From the NCBI GenBank assembly GCA_947466585.1, contig CANIEU010000015.1, forward strand, positions 1 to 53,007: DNA of 53,007 nucleotides, read 5' to 3'. The notes beneath the pieces were generated by a model. It was not told the origin of the DNA. It saw only the letters and a list, made by a program, of their open reading frames with translations, and made no database searches. The translations under genes and the position numbers were made by a program. Shown one piece after another: positions 24,782 through 34,600 of the stretch. Numbering within the stretch: position 1 is the first letter of the stretch; each line of letters opens with the position of its first letter. This DNA comes from Fibrobacterota bacterium. GTDB taxonomy: Bacteria; Fibrobacterota; Fibrobacteria; UBA11236.

Positions 24782-25855
24782 TCAATAAATCCCACCCTCC
24801 GAATTGTCGCGGTAGCCATTCTGGAGGTATTTGACCGGGTACTTGGCCGCCAGTTTTTTAAGAAAATCGCGCATTTCGGTCTCCATTTGGCCTTTTTTCA
24901 TCGCCATGAGGTACTGCACGCTTTGGAGGCGGTAACTGTCGTACTTGCCGTCGTATTTCTCGATCAGGAGCACCAAATGGAAGCCCAGCGGGGTGCGGAA
25001 CACCGGGGACATTTGTCCCACGCGCAGCTTCACGACTTGCGACTTGAATTCGGCGTTGAAGTCGTCCGGGAGAAATCGTTCCAGGTAACCGCCGATGCGG
25101 GCTTCGGGGCCTTCGCCATTGCGGGCGGCGAGTTCCATGAAGTGCTGGGTCAATAGCACTGTGTTCGCGGTGTCATCCAACAATTCGCTGCGCAGCACTT
25201 CCAGACGGCGGCGCTTGGAGGTGGCGGCCTCGGGGGTGGTCTTGGAATCGGCGAGCAGCAGGATTTGTACGGCCCCCAGCGAGTCGTTGATGGGGAAATC
25301 CTTGCGCTTCTCATTCCAGAGCGCTTTGATTTCCGCTTCGGTCGGTTGTTCCGGCGCGGCGATATTCGCAGCGATCAGCTTTTCTGAACGGATCTGGCGG
25401 GCAACCTTGTTGCGGACCTCGGCCTCGTTGTCTCCGCTGCTCTGCAAGGCGCGTTGCCAACTGGCGGCATCGGGAAAACGCGATTTGAGATCCTTGACGG
25501 CCGAATCTATTTCCCGGGGAGTCGCCTGAATGCCACGGGCTTTCGCTTCCAGTTCCACGAGTTCTTTGCCGATCAGCTGGTTTGCCACAGCACGCTTAAG
25601 CATCGTTGCCTGATCGTCCGGGAGCGAGCCGAGGGAAACGCCGCGCGCCCGCGCCATCATGCCTGCCAGGGTATCGATCTGATTTTTTCGGATCGTCACG
25701 GTTCCCACTGAAATGGCGACGGAATTCGCGCCCTTGGAAGCCGCCGCCGACGTGCCGGCCTTGGGCTTAGCAGAGGGCTTCATAGGCTGGGCATGACCGG
25801 TCAGGGTCAAAGCCAGAATGCTGAAAGGAACGAGAGCACGGACGAAGTGGTTCAT
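24782..25855 (-). CDS. Periplasmic peptidyl-prolyl isomerase, SurA/PpiC type
   Basis: A 357-residue protein with a signal peptide (cleavage near GHAQP, about residue 22), an N-terminal helical chaperone part with VAISVGTVTIRKNQIDTLAG, and one parvulin domain at about 195-310 that ends in VFRTPLGFHLVLLIEKYDG. The arrangement is that of SurA-type chaperones, which carry unfolded barrel proteins to BamA. The parvulin core GGYLERFLPDDFNAEF is divergent from the usual GGxLG, so isomerase activity is uncertain. A rather similar but larger double-parvulin lipoprotein is encoded at 28999-31476. Confidence 0.8.
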   Translation of the reverse strand: MNHFVRALVPFSILALTLTGHAQPMKPSAKPKAGTSAAASKGANSVAISVGTVTIRKNQIDTLAGMMARARGVSLGSLPDDQATMLKRAVANQLIGKELVELEAKARGIQATPREIDSAVKDLKSRFPDAASWQRALQSSGDNEAEVRNKVARQIRSEKLIAANIAAPEQPTEAEIKALWNEKRKDFPINDSLGAVQILLLADSKTTPEAATSKRRRLEVLRSELLDDTANTVLLTQHFMELAARNGEGPEARIGGYLERFLPDDFNAEFKSQVVKLRVGQMSPVFRTPLGFHLVLLIEKYDGKYDSYRLQSVQYLMAMKKGQMETEMRDFLKKLAAKYPVKYLQNGYRDNSEGGIY

Positions 25856-25942
25856 GAGGGTCCTGCGGAGAAGGCGCGTGGTTGAGCCGGGATAATGTAG
25901 ACAGCGACGGGGCGGTGCAGTAGGGATGGTAATCCGGGGGTG

Positions 25943-26914
25943 TTAAAACAGGGCGTAGAAGGAGCGGCGCAGGTCGAGCAGGCGCACGCGCGCCGCAAAT
26001 CGCACGGTGAGCGGAGCGGTGTTCAGCTGCCCAGTGAAGTCCTCGCCGTCGATTTGCAACGGACTTTTCGGAGTGAGGGACAGTTCGACCTTGCGGGCGC
26101 GATAACGTTTCAATCCGCTCCAGCGCGCCGCACCGGGGGCCAGGCGTGTGAGCGTCACGACGAACAGGTAGCGCCAGAGGGTGTCGAAAACCGCGACTTC
26201 GAGAAGACCGTCGTCGAAGCGGGCCCCGGGTACGGGGCGCGCACCGGCGGCATAGGAATCGATGTTGGCAGCGAGAAAGGAACATTTGCCCGCGAGGTCG
26301 ATGTCGAGCATGCCTTGGTCGGTGTCGATCCGGACTCGTGCGCCAGCGGGGAAGCGGTGACGCGCGCGGGCCAGCAGAGCGCGCAGGTAGAAGAGTTTGT
26401 TGCCGAAAGCCCCGCCCCAGACGACCCCACGTTTGCGCGCTCTGTCAAAGTCGCGGAGCACGGCGGCATCCATGCCGGCGCTCAGGTAGGAAACCACCGT
26501 GGCGGCGCCGTCTCCGGCGTCCCAGAGGTCGAAGGGAAGACTGGGAGCCATGATGAGGCGCCGCAGGCAGGCGACCAAGCCCTTTGCGTCATAGATCCGG
26601 TAGACGCCCAAGGTTCGTCCCAGATCGTTTCCGGTGCCGAGAGGGATGAGACCGATCAGGGTTCCGGGCTTGAGGCGTCGTACGCGGTCGAGCACGATGC
26701 CGATGGTTCCGTCGCCTCCGACCGCGATCAACTTCCGCGAGGAGCGGATCAAGGCGTCGGCCTGAGCCTCGAGCCGGGTGGCATCGGTCATCTCTGCGAC
26801 CCAACTGTCGCGGGGCAAGCCAAAGCTGCCGAGAATTTCTTCCAGACGCGTATATACCTCGGCACCGGCACCGCCGCCCGAGGCGGGATTGATGAGAAAA
26901 GCGAGGCGGTGCAT
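25943..26914 (-). CDS. Diacylglycerol/sphingosine-kinase family lipid kinase (YegS-like)
   Basis: A 323-residue protein of the DAGK catalytic fold. The family motifs are present: INPASGGGAG at the N-terminus, AVGGDGTIGIVLD (the GGDGT nucleotide site) near residue 93 and PLGTGNDLGRTLGV. It probably phosphorylates a lipid headgroup at the inner membrane; the substrate is not shown. It lies 21 bases downstream of the DUF218 gene and is likely in one transcript with it. Confidence 0.88.
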   Translation of the reverse strand: MHRLAFLINPASGGGAGAEVYTRLEEILGSFGLPRDSWVAEMTDATRLEAQADALIRSSRKLIAVGGDGTIGIVLDRVRRLKPGTLIGLIPLGTGNDLGRTLGVYRIYDAKGLVACLRRLIMAPSLPFDLWDAGDGAATVVSYLSAGMDAAVLRDFDRARKRGVVWGGAFGNKLFYLRALLARARHRFPAGARVRIDTDQGMLDIDLAGKCSFLAANIDSYAAGARPVPGARFDDGLLEVAVFDTLWRYLFVVTLTRLAPGAARWSGLKRYRARKVELSLTPKSPLQIDGEDFTGQLNTAPLTVRFAARVRLLDLRRSFYALF

Positions 26915-26935
26915 ATGCAGTGGTCCGAAAGGTGG

Positions 26936-27544
26936 TCAGCGCGCGTGGAAGTATCGGAAGACGCGCACTAGGGTAAAGTCCTTGACGCGGCTGAACCATT
27001 CTCGGGCGTTCCATCCGGAATCGCCTCCGGAGACTCCGGGATGAACGCGGAGCCCGTACCCCTGCATGCCCAACCTTCGGGCGATGTAGAGGGCGCGCGG
27101 CAGGTGGTAGTCCTGACTGACCAATGCAACGCGGCGCAAACCGAACTGTTGGCGGCAATTGAGCAAGGTGAGGAAGGTGCTGCGTCCCGCGTCGTCGATC
27201 AGCACATCCTTTGCCGGAAAGCCGCGGGTAACGGCGAAATCGCGCATGGCCTTGGTTTCGCTGTAGCCCTGCGGTACGGTGGTTCCGGAAAGCACGAGTT
27301 TGATTCCGGGACGTCCGAATGCCAGGTCGAGCGCTTTTTCCATGCGCTGGTGCAACACCGGCGAAAGTTTTCCGGAACGGAAGACGCTGGCTCCGGGAAC
27401 GATGACCGCATCGACATCGGGCACGTTCTCCGCGGCATCGAAGATTTCGGGACGGGCCTTCACTTCCATGTAAGTGCTGATGAACCAACCGCCGACCCAT
27501 AGGACCACGAGCAGGAAGAGAAGGTTGTAAGCTAGGGTTTTCAC
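26936..27544 (-). CDS. DUF218 / SanA-like membrane protein
   Basis: A 202-residue protein with one N-terminal membrane helix at about 5-25 and a DUF218 domain. Key segments are DAVIVPGASVFRSGKLSPVL, IKLVLSGTTVPQGYSETKAM, DDAGRSTFLTLLNCR and LVSQDYHLPRAL, which match SanA, an envelope-barrier factor linked to vancomycin sensitivity in enterobacteria. The biochemical activity of the family is not established. Confidence 0.85.
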   Translation of the reverse strand: MKTLAYNLLFLLVVLWVGGWFISTYMEVKARPEIFDAAENVPDVDAVIVPGASVFRSGKLSPVLHQRMEKALDLAFGRPGIKLVLSGTTVPQGYSETKAMRDFAVTRGFPAKDVLIDDAGRSTFLTLLNCRQQFGLRRVALVSQDYHLPRALYIARRLGMQGYGLRVHPGVSGGDSGWNAREWFSRVKDFTLVRVFRYFHAR

Positions 27545-27655
27545 AGGGTAGGGTTCCGGTGTGGGGCCGAGGTATTTGCTAAAAGGTAAGAGGTGTCACG
27601 CCACGGTTTGCTGGGTGGATTTGCTCGATGCCTTGATTACCGAAACACCATTTCG

Positions 27656-28177
27656 TCAGGTAGAGGGCTCGATCGCCCTTAAATACTCTTCCTTCACGCC
27701 GAGGTATTTGTGCGCCAAGGCGGGGATGGAAGCTTTTTCTTCGGCGGTCAGGGGCCGCACCAGCCGGGCCGGGCTTCCCATGATGAGGGAGCCGGGAGGA
27801 AAGGATTTGCCTTTGGGAATCAGACTGCCCGCTCCCACGATGCTGTCTTCACTGATGGTCACCTGATCCATGACGATGCTGCCCATGCCCACGAGCACAC
27901 GGTCGCCGACTGTGCAGGCATGCAAAATACAGCGATGCCCGACGCTTACGTCTTCGCCCACGATGGTGGGAACGTGGCTCGCGAGATGGATGGTGGTGTG
28001 GTCCTGGATGTTGCTGCGCGCACCTACGCGGATGGCGTTGATGTCGGCGCGCAACACGCATTGGAAAAAGACCGAAGCATCGTCGCCCAAAACGACATCC
28101 CCGATCAGGGTGGCGTCGGGAGCGACGAAGGCGCCTTGGCCCAGCGCGGGAAACTTGTCACGATAGGGAAGAAGCAA
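27656..28177 (-). CDS. Gamma-type carbonic anhydrase-like hexapeptide-repeat protein
   Basis: A 173-residue left-handed beta-helix protein (LbetaH, YrdA/PaaY type). Hexapeptide repeats run from about residue 17 to 130. The metal-site segments are visible: IQDHTTIHL and VGHRCILHACTVGD, whose histidines (one in the first, two in the second) fit the three zinc/iron ligands of the gamma class. Whether it is a carbonic anhydrase or another member of the family cannot be told. The start is a TTG at 28177, just after a stop codon eight codons upstream in the same frame; no ATG is available. Confidence 0.85.
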   Translation of the reverse strand: MLLPYRDKFPALGQGAFVAPDATLIGDVVLGDDASVFFQCVLRADINAIRVGARSNIQDHTTIHLASHVPTIVGEDVSVGHRCILHACTVGDRVLVGMGSIVMDQVTISEDSIVGAGSLIPKGKSFPPGSLIMGSPARLVRPLTAEEKASIPALAHKYLGVKEEYLRAIEPST

Positions 28178-28218
28178 CGGGCCCCCCCGGGGTGGTGTTT
28201 ACGCGCCGGTTCCGAAGT

Positions 28219-28659
28219 CTAGAGAACGTACGAAGCGGGCGTGTACTCGGTGAGTTCATCCGCCTTAAACCAGTAAGCGATTTCGCGCGCGGCGCTCTCG
28301 GCCGAATCGGACGAATGCACCACGTTCTCGCCCGTGTTCGGAGCGAAGTCGAACCGGATGGTTCCGGGCAGTGCATTCGCGGGATTGGTGGCACCGTTCA
28401 TGTGACGTACGGCCTCGACGGCCTTTTCGCCACGCAGTGCGAGCAGCACCACGGGACCGGACGTCATGAAGTCGACCAGTTCACCGAAGAAACCGCGCTC
28501 TTTGTGTTCTGCGTAAAAGCCTTCGGCTTCGGCACGCGTGATGGTGCGAAGGCGAATGGCCGAAACCGCAAGGCGGGATTTTTCGAAACGCGCGATGATT
28601 TCGCCGATGATTGCGCCGCGGACGCCATTGGGCTTGATGATGACCAAAGTGTTTTGCAT
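28219..28659 (-). CDS. ndk: Nucleoside-diphosphate kinase
   Basis: A 146-residue kinase that balances NTP pools. The active-site histidine is in NVVHSSDSAESA (usually NxxHGSD), and the N-terminal KPNGV stands for the more common KPDAV. The Kpn-loop and SGPVVLLALRGE segments are intact, so it should be active. It lies 41 bases downstream-of-reading from the carbonic-anhydrase-like gene and has its own spacer upstream. Confidence 0.95.
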   Translation of the reverse strand: MQNTLVIIKPNGVRGAIIGEIIARFEKSRLAVSAIRLRTITRAEAEGFYAEHKERGFFGELVDFMTSGPVVLLALRGEKAVEAVRHMNGATNPANALPGTIRFDFAPNTGENVVHSSDSAESAAREIAYWFKADELTEYTPASYVL

Positions 28660-28780
28660 GGTGGTTCCGTCTTAAATTCTGAAAAAGGGGCCACTAAAGT
28701 AACATTCGGGTTAACATCCGGGGCCTTTTTCGTCTTTTGCCGGAGACTGGGTGCGCATTTGCGCTATATTTTCGCCCCGC

Positions 28781-28856
28781 GCGGACATAGCTCAGTTGGT
28801 AGAGCTTCTGCTTCCCATGCAGATGGTCGTCGGTTCGAGTCCGATTGTCCGCTCCA
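28781..28856 (+). tRNA. tRNA-Gly(CCC)
   Basis: Acceptor GCGGACA at 28781-28787 pairs with TGTCCGC at 28846-28852, discriminator T, encoded CCA at 28854-28856. The anticodon loop TTCCCAT gives CCC at 28814-28816, reading GGG. A TATATT at 28765-28770 is well placed as a -10 box, but no good -35 partner is seen. Confidence 0.93.
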
Positions 28857-28940
28857 TTTTTCAGGCGATATTTCAGGGTTTCCCACGAAAACGGGGGCTT
28901 AAATCCGAATTTCCCGAACGGGTACTCCCGGTTACGCGCC

Positions 28941-28982
28941 AAACAAAGAAGGCCGACCCCTTGGGGCCGGCCTTCTTTGTTT
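28941..28982 (-). terminator. Terminator of the double-parvulin lipoprotein gene
   Basis: A 20-bp near-perfect stem (28941-28960 with 28963-28982, one mismatch) with a two-base loop; the arms end in AAACAAAG/CTTTGTTT. It lies 17 bases after the stop of the gene at 28999 and could also terminate tRNA-Gly from the other side. Confidence 0.85.
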
Positions 28983-28998
28983 GGCTGAGGAAGAAGCC

Positions 28999-31476
28999 TT
29001 ATTTCTTTTGTTCCTTCGACATGCCCTTGTCGTCGGAGTCGTCTTCGAGCGAAGGCATGAGCTGTCCGCCGCTGCGGATGTTGCGGATCATCCAATCCGC
29101 ATCATCGGAAAGGTCGCTGCTCGGGTATTTCTTGAGCATGGCCTCAAAGGACCTCACCGCAGTGGAGTCCTGATGCAGGTGCTCGGACTGGATGAATCCG
29201 ATCATGAACATCGCCTTGTAGTTGTTGGTGCTTTTCGGATAGAGGTAATTCGAACGGCGGTACTCGGCGAGCGCCTGCACGAATCGTTCCTGTTCGATAT
29301 AGATCTGGGCAAGACCGAAGCTAACGGAATCCTGCAGGCCGGCCTTAGCGGGGAATTTCGCGCGGAGGTCTTCATAGAGCGCCGTAGCTTTGTCGAGCTT
29401 GCGATCGTAGTGGTAATCCTGGGCCTTCTTGTAAGACTTGGCGACCGGCTCCAGGGAAGGTTCGTTCAGGGTCGGATCTTCGATGCGCACGTTGAATCGT
29501 TTTTTGAGGGCTTCGTAAACGGCTGCATCCAACCGGGCGTAAGCCAGCGGTTTGAGGTTTTCGAAAATCGAGGTGCGCGCTTCGGCGTACGACATCGGCA
29601 CCGTGTCGCGCATGTAACGTTCGGGAAAGGTGTGGTATTCGATCTCGAAGTCGCGCTCCGTGAGCCGTTGCCAGGCAGCGATATCGCGCGCGAACGGCTT
29701 CCAGTCCTTTGCCGAGCTGTCGCGCGTGAAGAGGACGCGATTCGCCTTGAACACCTTTGCCAGCACGCCGGGATCCTGCTCCCAGGACTGGGGCAGGAGG
29801 GAGTCGCGGTAAATGGCGGACCAGAAGTTGTCGTCGCCCTGAAGCATCTGGGCGCGCAGCTTACGTTCCTTGGTGAGGCCGATATTGTTGCTTTCCGCGG
29901 AGAAAATGTTCCAGATGATCAGGTAGTCGACCAAGCTTTCGCGCGTGTAGCGCTCTTGCGCCTGGGCCGGGATTTCTTCACGGAGGAAGAGCACGTCGTC
30001 TTCACGGATGACGTCACCGCTTTTGCCGATGACGGCGAGCGAGTCTTGGGGCGCGATGGTCGCGATGCGGTTGGCCTTCAGGTCTTGCAGAACAAGGCCG
30101 CGCACGCGGTCGACGGGCTTGAGCGAGGGCTGCTCTTTTTTGACTAACCAGAAGGCATGCCAGGTTTGAGTGCCCGGATTTTGAACCGGCGTTGCAACCA
30201 GACCCGTTTCGACTTCATCGAGAGCGGGGAAAAGTGCCGGCATGGTACCGACTCCATAGGGCAGGCTGAACTCACGCTTCACGACGCCTAGGTAGCCTCC
30301 TTGAGCCTTTGTCAGGGTGTTTTCGGAGGAGCGGGACGCGAGGGCCTTGAACTGCTCGAGGTCGTGGATTTTGGAAATTGCCGACTTCAGTTTGGATTCG
30401 CTGGCCATTTCCACATGATAAAGCTCGAAGGATTCCGGGCTTTCGTATTCGTCACGGTGGGCGTCATAATACGTCCGGATTTCCTTTTCGGAAGGCGCGT
30501 TGTCGTGGGCGACCAGACGGACGCCGTGTTTTACGCGCAGCTCCGCAACGGCGGAGGACACCAGCTTTTCTTTGCGGCCGCGCACGATTTCAGCGACCAT
30601 TTGCGGGCGGATTTCGGAGAGCGACGGAATGCGTTCGGGGGTATAGGAGTCGACCTGAATGATCAGGTAACCCGGCACCGCCGTCAGGATTCCGGAATGT
30701 TGACCCGGCTGCAGACGCTTGCCCTCCGTGAAGATCAGACTGTCTGCGGTTTCCGGGTTCACCAGTGCGGGGGAGTATTCACCCATGTTGACGCGCCCCA
30801 TTTTGCCACCGTCTTTTTTGGACGAGAGGGTGGAATATTGTTCGGCGACGGTCGCGAAAGAGGAGCCGCTGCGAAGTGCGTTGAGCGCTGCCTCCGCCTG
30901 CTTGCGGGTGTCTGTGCGGATGGCGGAGAACTCTGCGGAGGGGCGCACGAGATAGTTGCGCATGTTGGCCTGATAGAAGGAGTCCACCTTGGAGTCGCGG
31001 ACGATCAAAGAGTCTACCACGCGGCCGAAGACGCGCGCAAGTGCCGGGGGGGCGCCGGTATCGGTTGCGAAGCGCGCCGGGGAGGCTTGGTAGTAGGCTT
31101 CGATTTGGGCGCGGGTGCAACCGCCTTGAGTGCCCAGGAAGGTCTCGAAGTAATACTGGGTCATCGTACGTTGATCGATCACACCCTCGCGGCGACGCAA
31201 GGAAGCAGACTTGCCGAAACGCGATTCTTGCGCGGCCAGTGCGTACAGGCGATTCCGCAAGATGCCGTCGAATTCGCCGCGGCGGAGTTCGGGGTCGGCG
31301 AGTACCTCCTCGCGCCGAAGGTCGTCCATGGTGCTGAGGCGCAAATCGAGATCGCCTTCAGTGAAGGCTTCGCCGCCTATACGGGCCAAAACACGACCTT
31401 TTTCGCCGCTGTTGCCGCAAGCGGAAATGGCGGCGATGACCGCGAGAACGGGAATCAGGAGCAAACTCTTTTTCAT
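28999..31476 (-). CDS. Lipoprotein peptidyl-prolyl isomerase with two parvulin domains and C-terminal TPR
   Basis: An 825-residue protein. Signal peptide and lipobox end at about residue 20 (AAISAC). Two parvulin-type domains follow: one around residues 170-290 with KKDGGKMGRVNMGEY, one around 330-440 with AQGGYLGVVKREF. The stretch 500-680 is helical without a clear name, and residues about 690-810 contain three TPR-like repeats (LYEDLRAKFPAKAG, LAEYRRSNYLYPKS, SFEAMLKKYPSS) resembling BamD. The fusion of an isomerase/chaperone with BamD-like repeats suggests a barrel-assembly role. It is divergent from tamB-tamA. A charged tail ends the protein. Confidence 0.8.
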   Translation of the reverse strand: MKKSLLLIPVLAVIAAISACGNSGEKGRVLARIGGEAFTEGDLDLRLSTMDDLRREEVLADPELRRGEFDGILRNRLYALAAQESRFGKSASLRRREGVIDQRTMTQYYFETFLGTQGGCTRAQIEAYYQASPARFATDTGAPPALARVFGRVVDSLIVRDSKVDSFYQANMRNYLVRPSAEFSAIRTDTRKQAEAALNALRSGSSFATVAEQYSTLSSKKDGGKMGRVNMGEYSPALVNPETADSLIFTEGKRLQPGQHSGILTAVPGYLIIQVDSYTPERIPSLSEIRPQMVAEIVRGRKEKLVSSAVAELRVKHGVRLVAHDNAPSEKEIRTYYDAHRDEYESPESFELYHVEMASESKLKSAISKIHDLEQFKALASRSSENTLTKAQGGYLGVVKREFSLPYGVGTMPALFPALDEVETGLVATPVQNPGTQTWHAFWLVKKEQPSLKPVDRVRGLVLQDLKANRIATIAPQDSLAVIGKSGDVIREDDVLFLREEIPAQAQERYTRESLVDYLIIWNIFSAESNNIGLTKERKLRAQMLQGDDNFWSAIYRDSLLPQSWEQDPGVLAKVFKANRVLFTRDSSAKDWKPFARDIAAWQRLTERDFEIEYHTFPERYMRDTVPMSYAEARTSIFENLKPLAYARLDAAVYEALKKRFNVRIEDPTLNEPSLEPVAKSYKKAQDYHYDRKLDKATALYEDLRAKFPAKAGLQDSVSFGLAQIYIEQERFVQALAEYRRSNYLYPKSTNNYKAMFMIGFIQSEHLHQDSTAVRSFEAMLKKYPSSDLSDDADWMIRNIRSGGQLMPSLEDDSDDKGMSKEQKK

Positions 31477-31517
31477 GGGAAAAGTTCCTTGTCAAAAAAC
31501 GGGGAAGGCCCCGTGAA

Positions 31518-31576
31518 CCGGAGCCCGGGTAAATTAGCATAAATCGAATTTTCCGCCCCCAAATTCCGGGCTCCGG
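31518..31576. repeat. 11-bp inverted repeat flanking the divergent promoter region
   Basis: CCGGAGCCCGG at 31518-31528 is the exact reverse complement of CCGGGCTCCGG at 31566-31576. Between them is an AT-rich stretch of 37 bases with GCATAAAT-type elements. The pair lies between the double-parvulin gene and tamB and may mark a shared regulatory region. Confidence 0.4.
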
Positions 31577-31674
31577 ACAAAGTATTTTTAGGGGCGGTTC
31601 GTCGTTTTTTCCGTGTTTTGAAAGGATCGCTGGATTGGACGCCCTCGGGGCGGGCCGATCCCGTTTTGACTGGT

Positions 31675-34600
31675 ATGACCACCCTCCCCAAGACCTTGCG
31701 CGCGCTCGCGGCGGGCTTGTTGGCGCTCGTCCTGGCGCTGACGGTTCTTCTGTTTGCGGCTTCGCGCATTGCCGAACGATCGATGCGTTCCGAACGCCGG
31801 TTCGGCGATTTGCATCTGCGCGTTCACGGGCCCTCGGTTTCTCCGTTTTTCCGGATCCGTGCCGACTCCCTGATTTTGTGGGGTCCCACGTTCCGTCTCG
31901 CCGTCGTAGAACCCGATGCCCGGCTATTCACGCGCGGAGCATTGCCTTTCCGCCACGATGGCGCCGCGGCGGTGATCTTGCGCGGTGATTCCCTTTTTCT
32001 CGATCTTGATTTTCATCACAATCGCACCTCAAAGCCCGTGAAATTGCCGGCGACTTTGCGGTTTCCCTTCGGGATCGCGGTCGAGTGGCGTGTGCTGACG
32101 GTGCACGCGCCGGGAATGGCGACGATCACCGCAGGGCCCGCATACTGGCGCACACGCGGGTCGCAGGTGCTGCGCGGAGAATTCGACCTGCGCACTCCGA
32201 TGGAGGATCTGCCCCGCCTGAACGCCGGCATTACTGCCAGGTGGCGCGGCCCCGCGTTGCGTTATCAACTGGACGTTACCGAACCGGGCGGTGCCGCCAC
32301 GCTGCGTGTATCGGGGATACGCGGCAAAAACGATCTCAGGCGCGGTTACGATTCGGTTGAATTCTTCGCGGCCCGTCCGAGCCGGTCTCTGCCTCATCCG
32401 GGTGGGTTAAATCTCTCGGCCATCGCCGACCTGAAGCTGGCGGGCAAGGTCGACTGGCGTCAAGACAGTTTGCGGTTCCAGGGTAGATTTACGACCTTGG
32501 CGCATCCGCCTTTGCAAAAAGCGGACTGGAGCCTCAGTGTGCGCATGGGTTCCCGCGGGGGACGGTTCAATCTCGGAGCCGATGGCCCGACCCAGTCGGT
32601 GCACGCGAATGGCTGGTGGATGCATCCGGTATCGTGGCCGGCGTTTCCGGCATTGACCAGTTGGCGCGGCCAGTTCACGGCGCGCGTGCGCGGCGGCGAT
32701 TGGAAGATCCACCCGTTCACGGTTCCTCTCGACTTTGAAATTCCCGATGCGCGGTTGGATACCGGCATGCGCCTGTCAGCTGAAGTGTTGACCCGCGATG
32801 CTTCCCGCATCGAAGTGTCGTGGAACGGACGCCAACCCGGACGACTCGAATTCGACGGCGATGTTTCGCCGACCGAAGGCTTCGCCCTCAACTGGACCGA
32901 CACCAATGTGTCTTACCGTTCCGCCCATGTTTCCGGAACCTGGGAAGACTCCCGGTTGCTCGCTCTGGCGCGTGTGTGCGAACCCCGCGCCTACGGGGCG
33001 TTCGCTGACAGCCTGGAAGCGGAAAACGAAGTTACATCGCACGGATATTTTTTGCGCGCCGGGCGTATTTACCGGGGCGGCGAAACGTTCACCGGCGAGG
33101 GCGAGGTGCTTTGGAAAAATCCCGCAGGCAAAAACGAAGTGTCGCTCCGGTTTAACGCGGGAAATCCGGTAGACGGCCATGCCTCCATCGTGATGGATCC
33201 GCACGGCGCCATCGAGATCACGGCCGACAGTCTTTACCCGACGCGTTTTCCGCATCGAGTGGCAGAGCGGTTTTTACCGCTGGACCCCCTGTTGCAGGGA
33301 CACTTGAATTGGAACCACCTGACGAGTTCGGGGAGCACCTCTCTCGGCATGCGGCTCACGGGGGCGCACGGTGTACTGGATGCCCACGCCGATGCAACGT
33401 GGACCAAGGACAGTCTGCGAGTACGGCAGGCTTCCGTGCGCTCAGGCGAAGCGGTCGCTGAAGCGGAAGGGGTGCTGCCTTTCGACGGACATGCCTTAGC
33501 TGGCCCCTGGGATGCACGTCGCATGATGGGAGGACGGTGGCGTGTGCGCGCCGTGGAAGTAGATCCCGAGGTGATGCTCGACTTCGTAGGGCGTTCGAAG
33601 GGGAAATTCCGCGGAGTCGTCAACGGCGAATTACTCTACTCGGTGCCATCCGGATTGGCTGGTCAAATGCGTGCCGACAGTTTGCGTTTGCCCGCCGGCC
33701 CCGGGGGCCTCGGGATTTCGGGTGTGACCGTGATGGGAATCGGAGATTCCCTCCGCGCCGACATCGGGCTTTTTGGCGGCTTACATACTCCATGGAGGGA
33801 CACGGCGGTCGCGGTGTTGTCGGGTCTTGGAAGCAGTTCGCCCCACCTGCATGCCGAAGCGCGCTCGCTCAATGGGTTTGCAGCGCGCATCGAAGGATGG
33901 ATTCCGGGCTGGAGTCGTTTGGACGCGCACGTGGAAGCTTTGGGACGCGTCGCACTGGGAGAAAATCTTGGCAGCTTGGAAGCGGTGCGACTCGAAGGAG
34001 AACTGTTCGCGCCGCTCAGCGCGGCATTCGCTCGCTCACTCGTGTTGAAGGGACGCGCGTTTTCGCTCCTTCAGATCACGGCGCGAGACACACAGGTAGT
34101 GAACGGCGTGCCCACCTATGCCGAGGGTTTGTTGAAGGTCTCGGAAATCAACGTGCACGGCGGCCGCGGAGGAGACTTGTCTGGATTTGCGACGTTGGAT
34201 GTGCCACGGCGAGCGATGTACACGGAACTTTCCGGAAGCCGCGTCAATCTGGTTCTACCCGGCGGCGAATCCTTGCGCGCACAGGAACTCACTACGGTTT
34301 TGTCGTGGGATCCGGAACGCGGTTTGGTTGCGAACGTCGATGCGCGTGGGGGATTCGCGGCATTTCCGCCTTCGTCGCTGCGCATCGAAACCGGATTCGA
34401 ACAGATCCATGCGCGAGTGACCTATCCGCCACCCTCCTCTCCCGAGGTCGCACCGACACTGACCGCCAAGGCTCGCCTGCACGACCTGCTGTTGGAGCGC
34501 AAATGGGGATGGCGCGATGCCACGGACTACTTCACCGGATTCAACCGCAGTGCCCGTTCCGGCGGAACAGCGAAACGCTCACGCCCTTGGGAACTGGATG

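Noticed and set aside
28981-31542. Two long plus-strand frames (28981-30147 and 30301-31542)
   Set aside because: Both are antisense to the double-parvulin lipoprotein, whose lipobox, parvulin and TPR motifs are clear.
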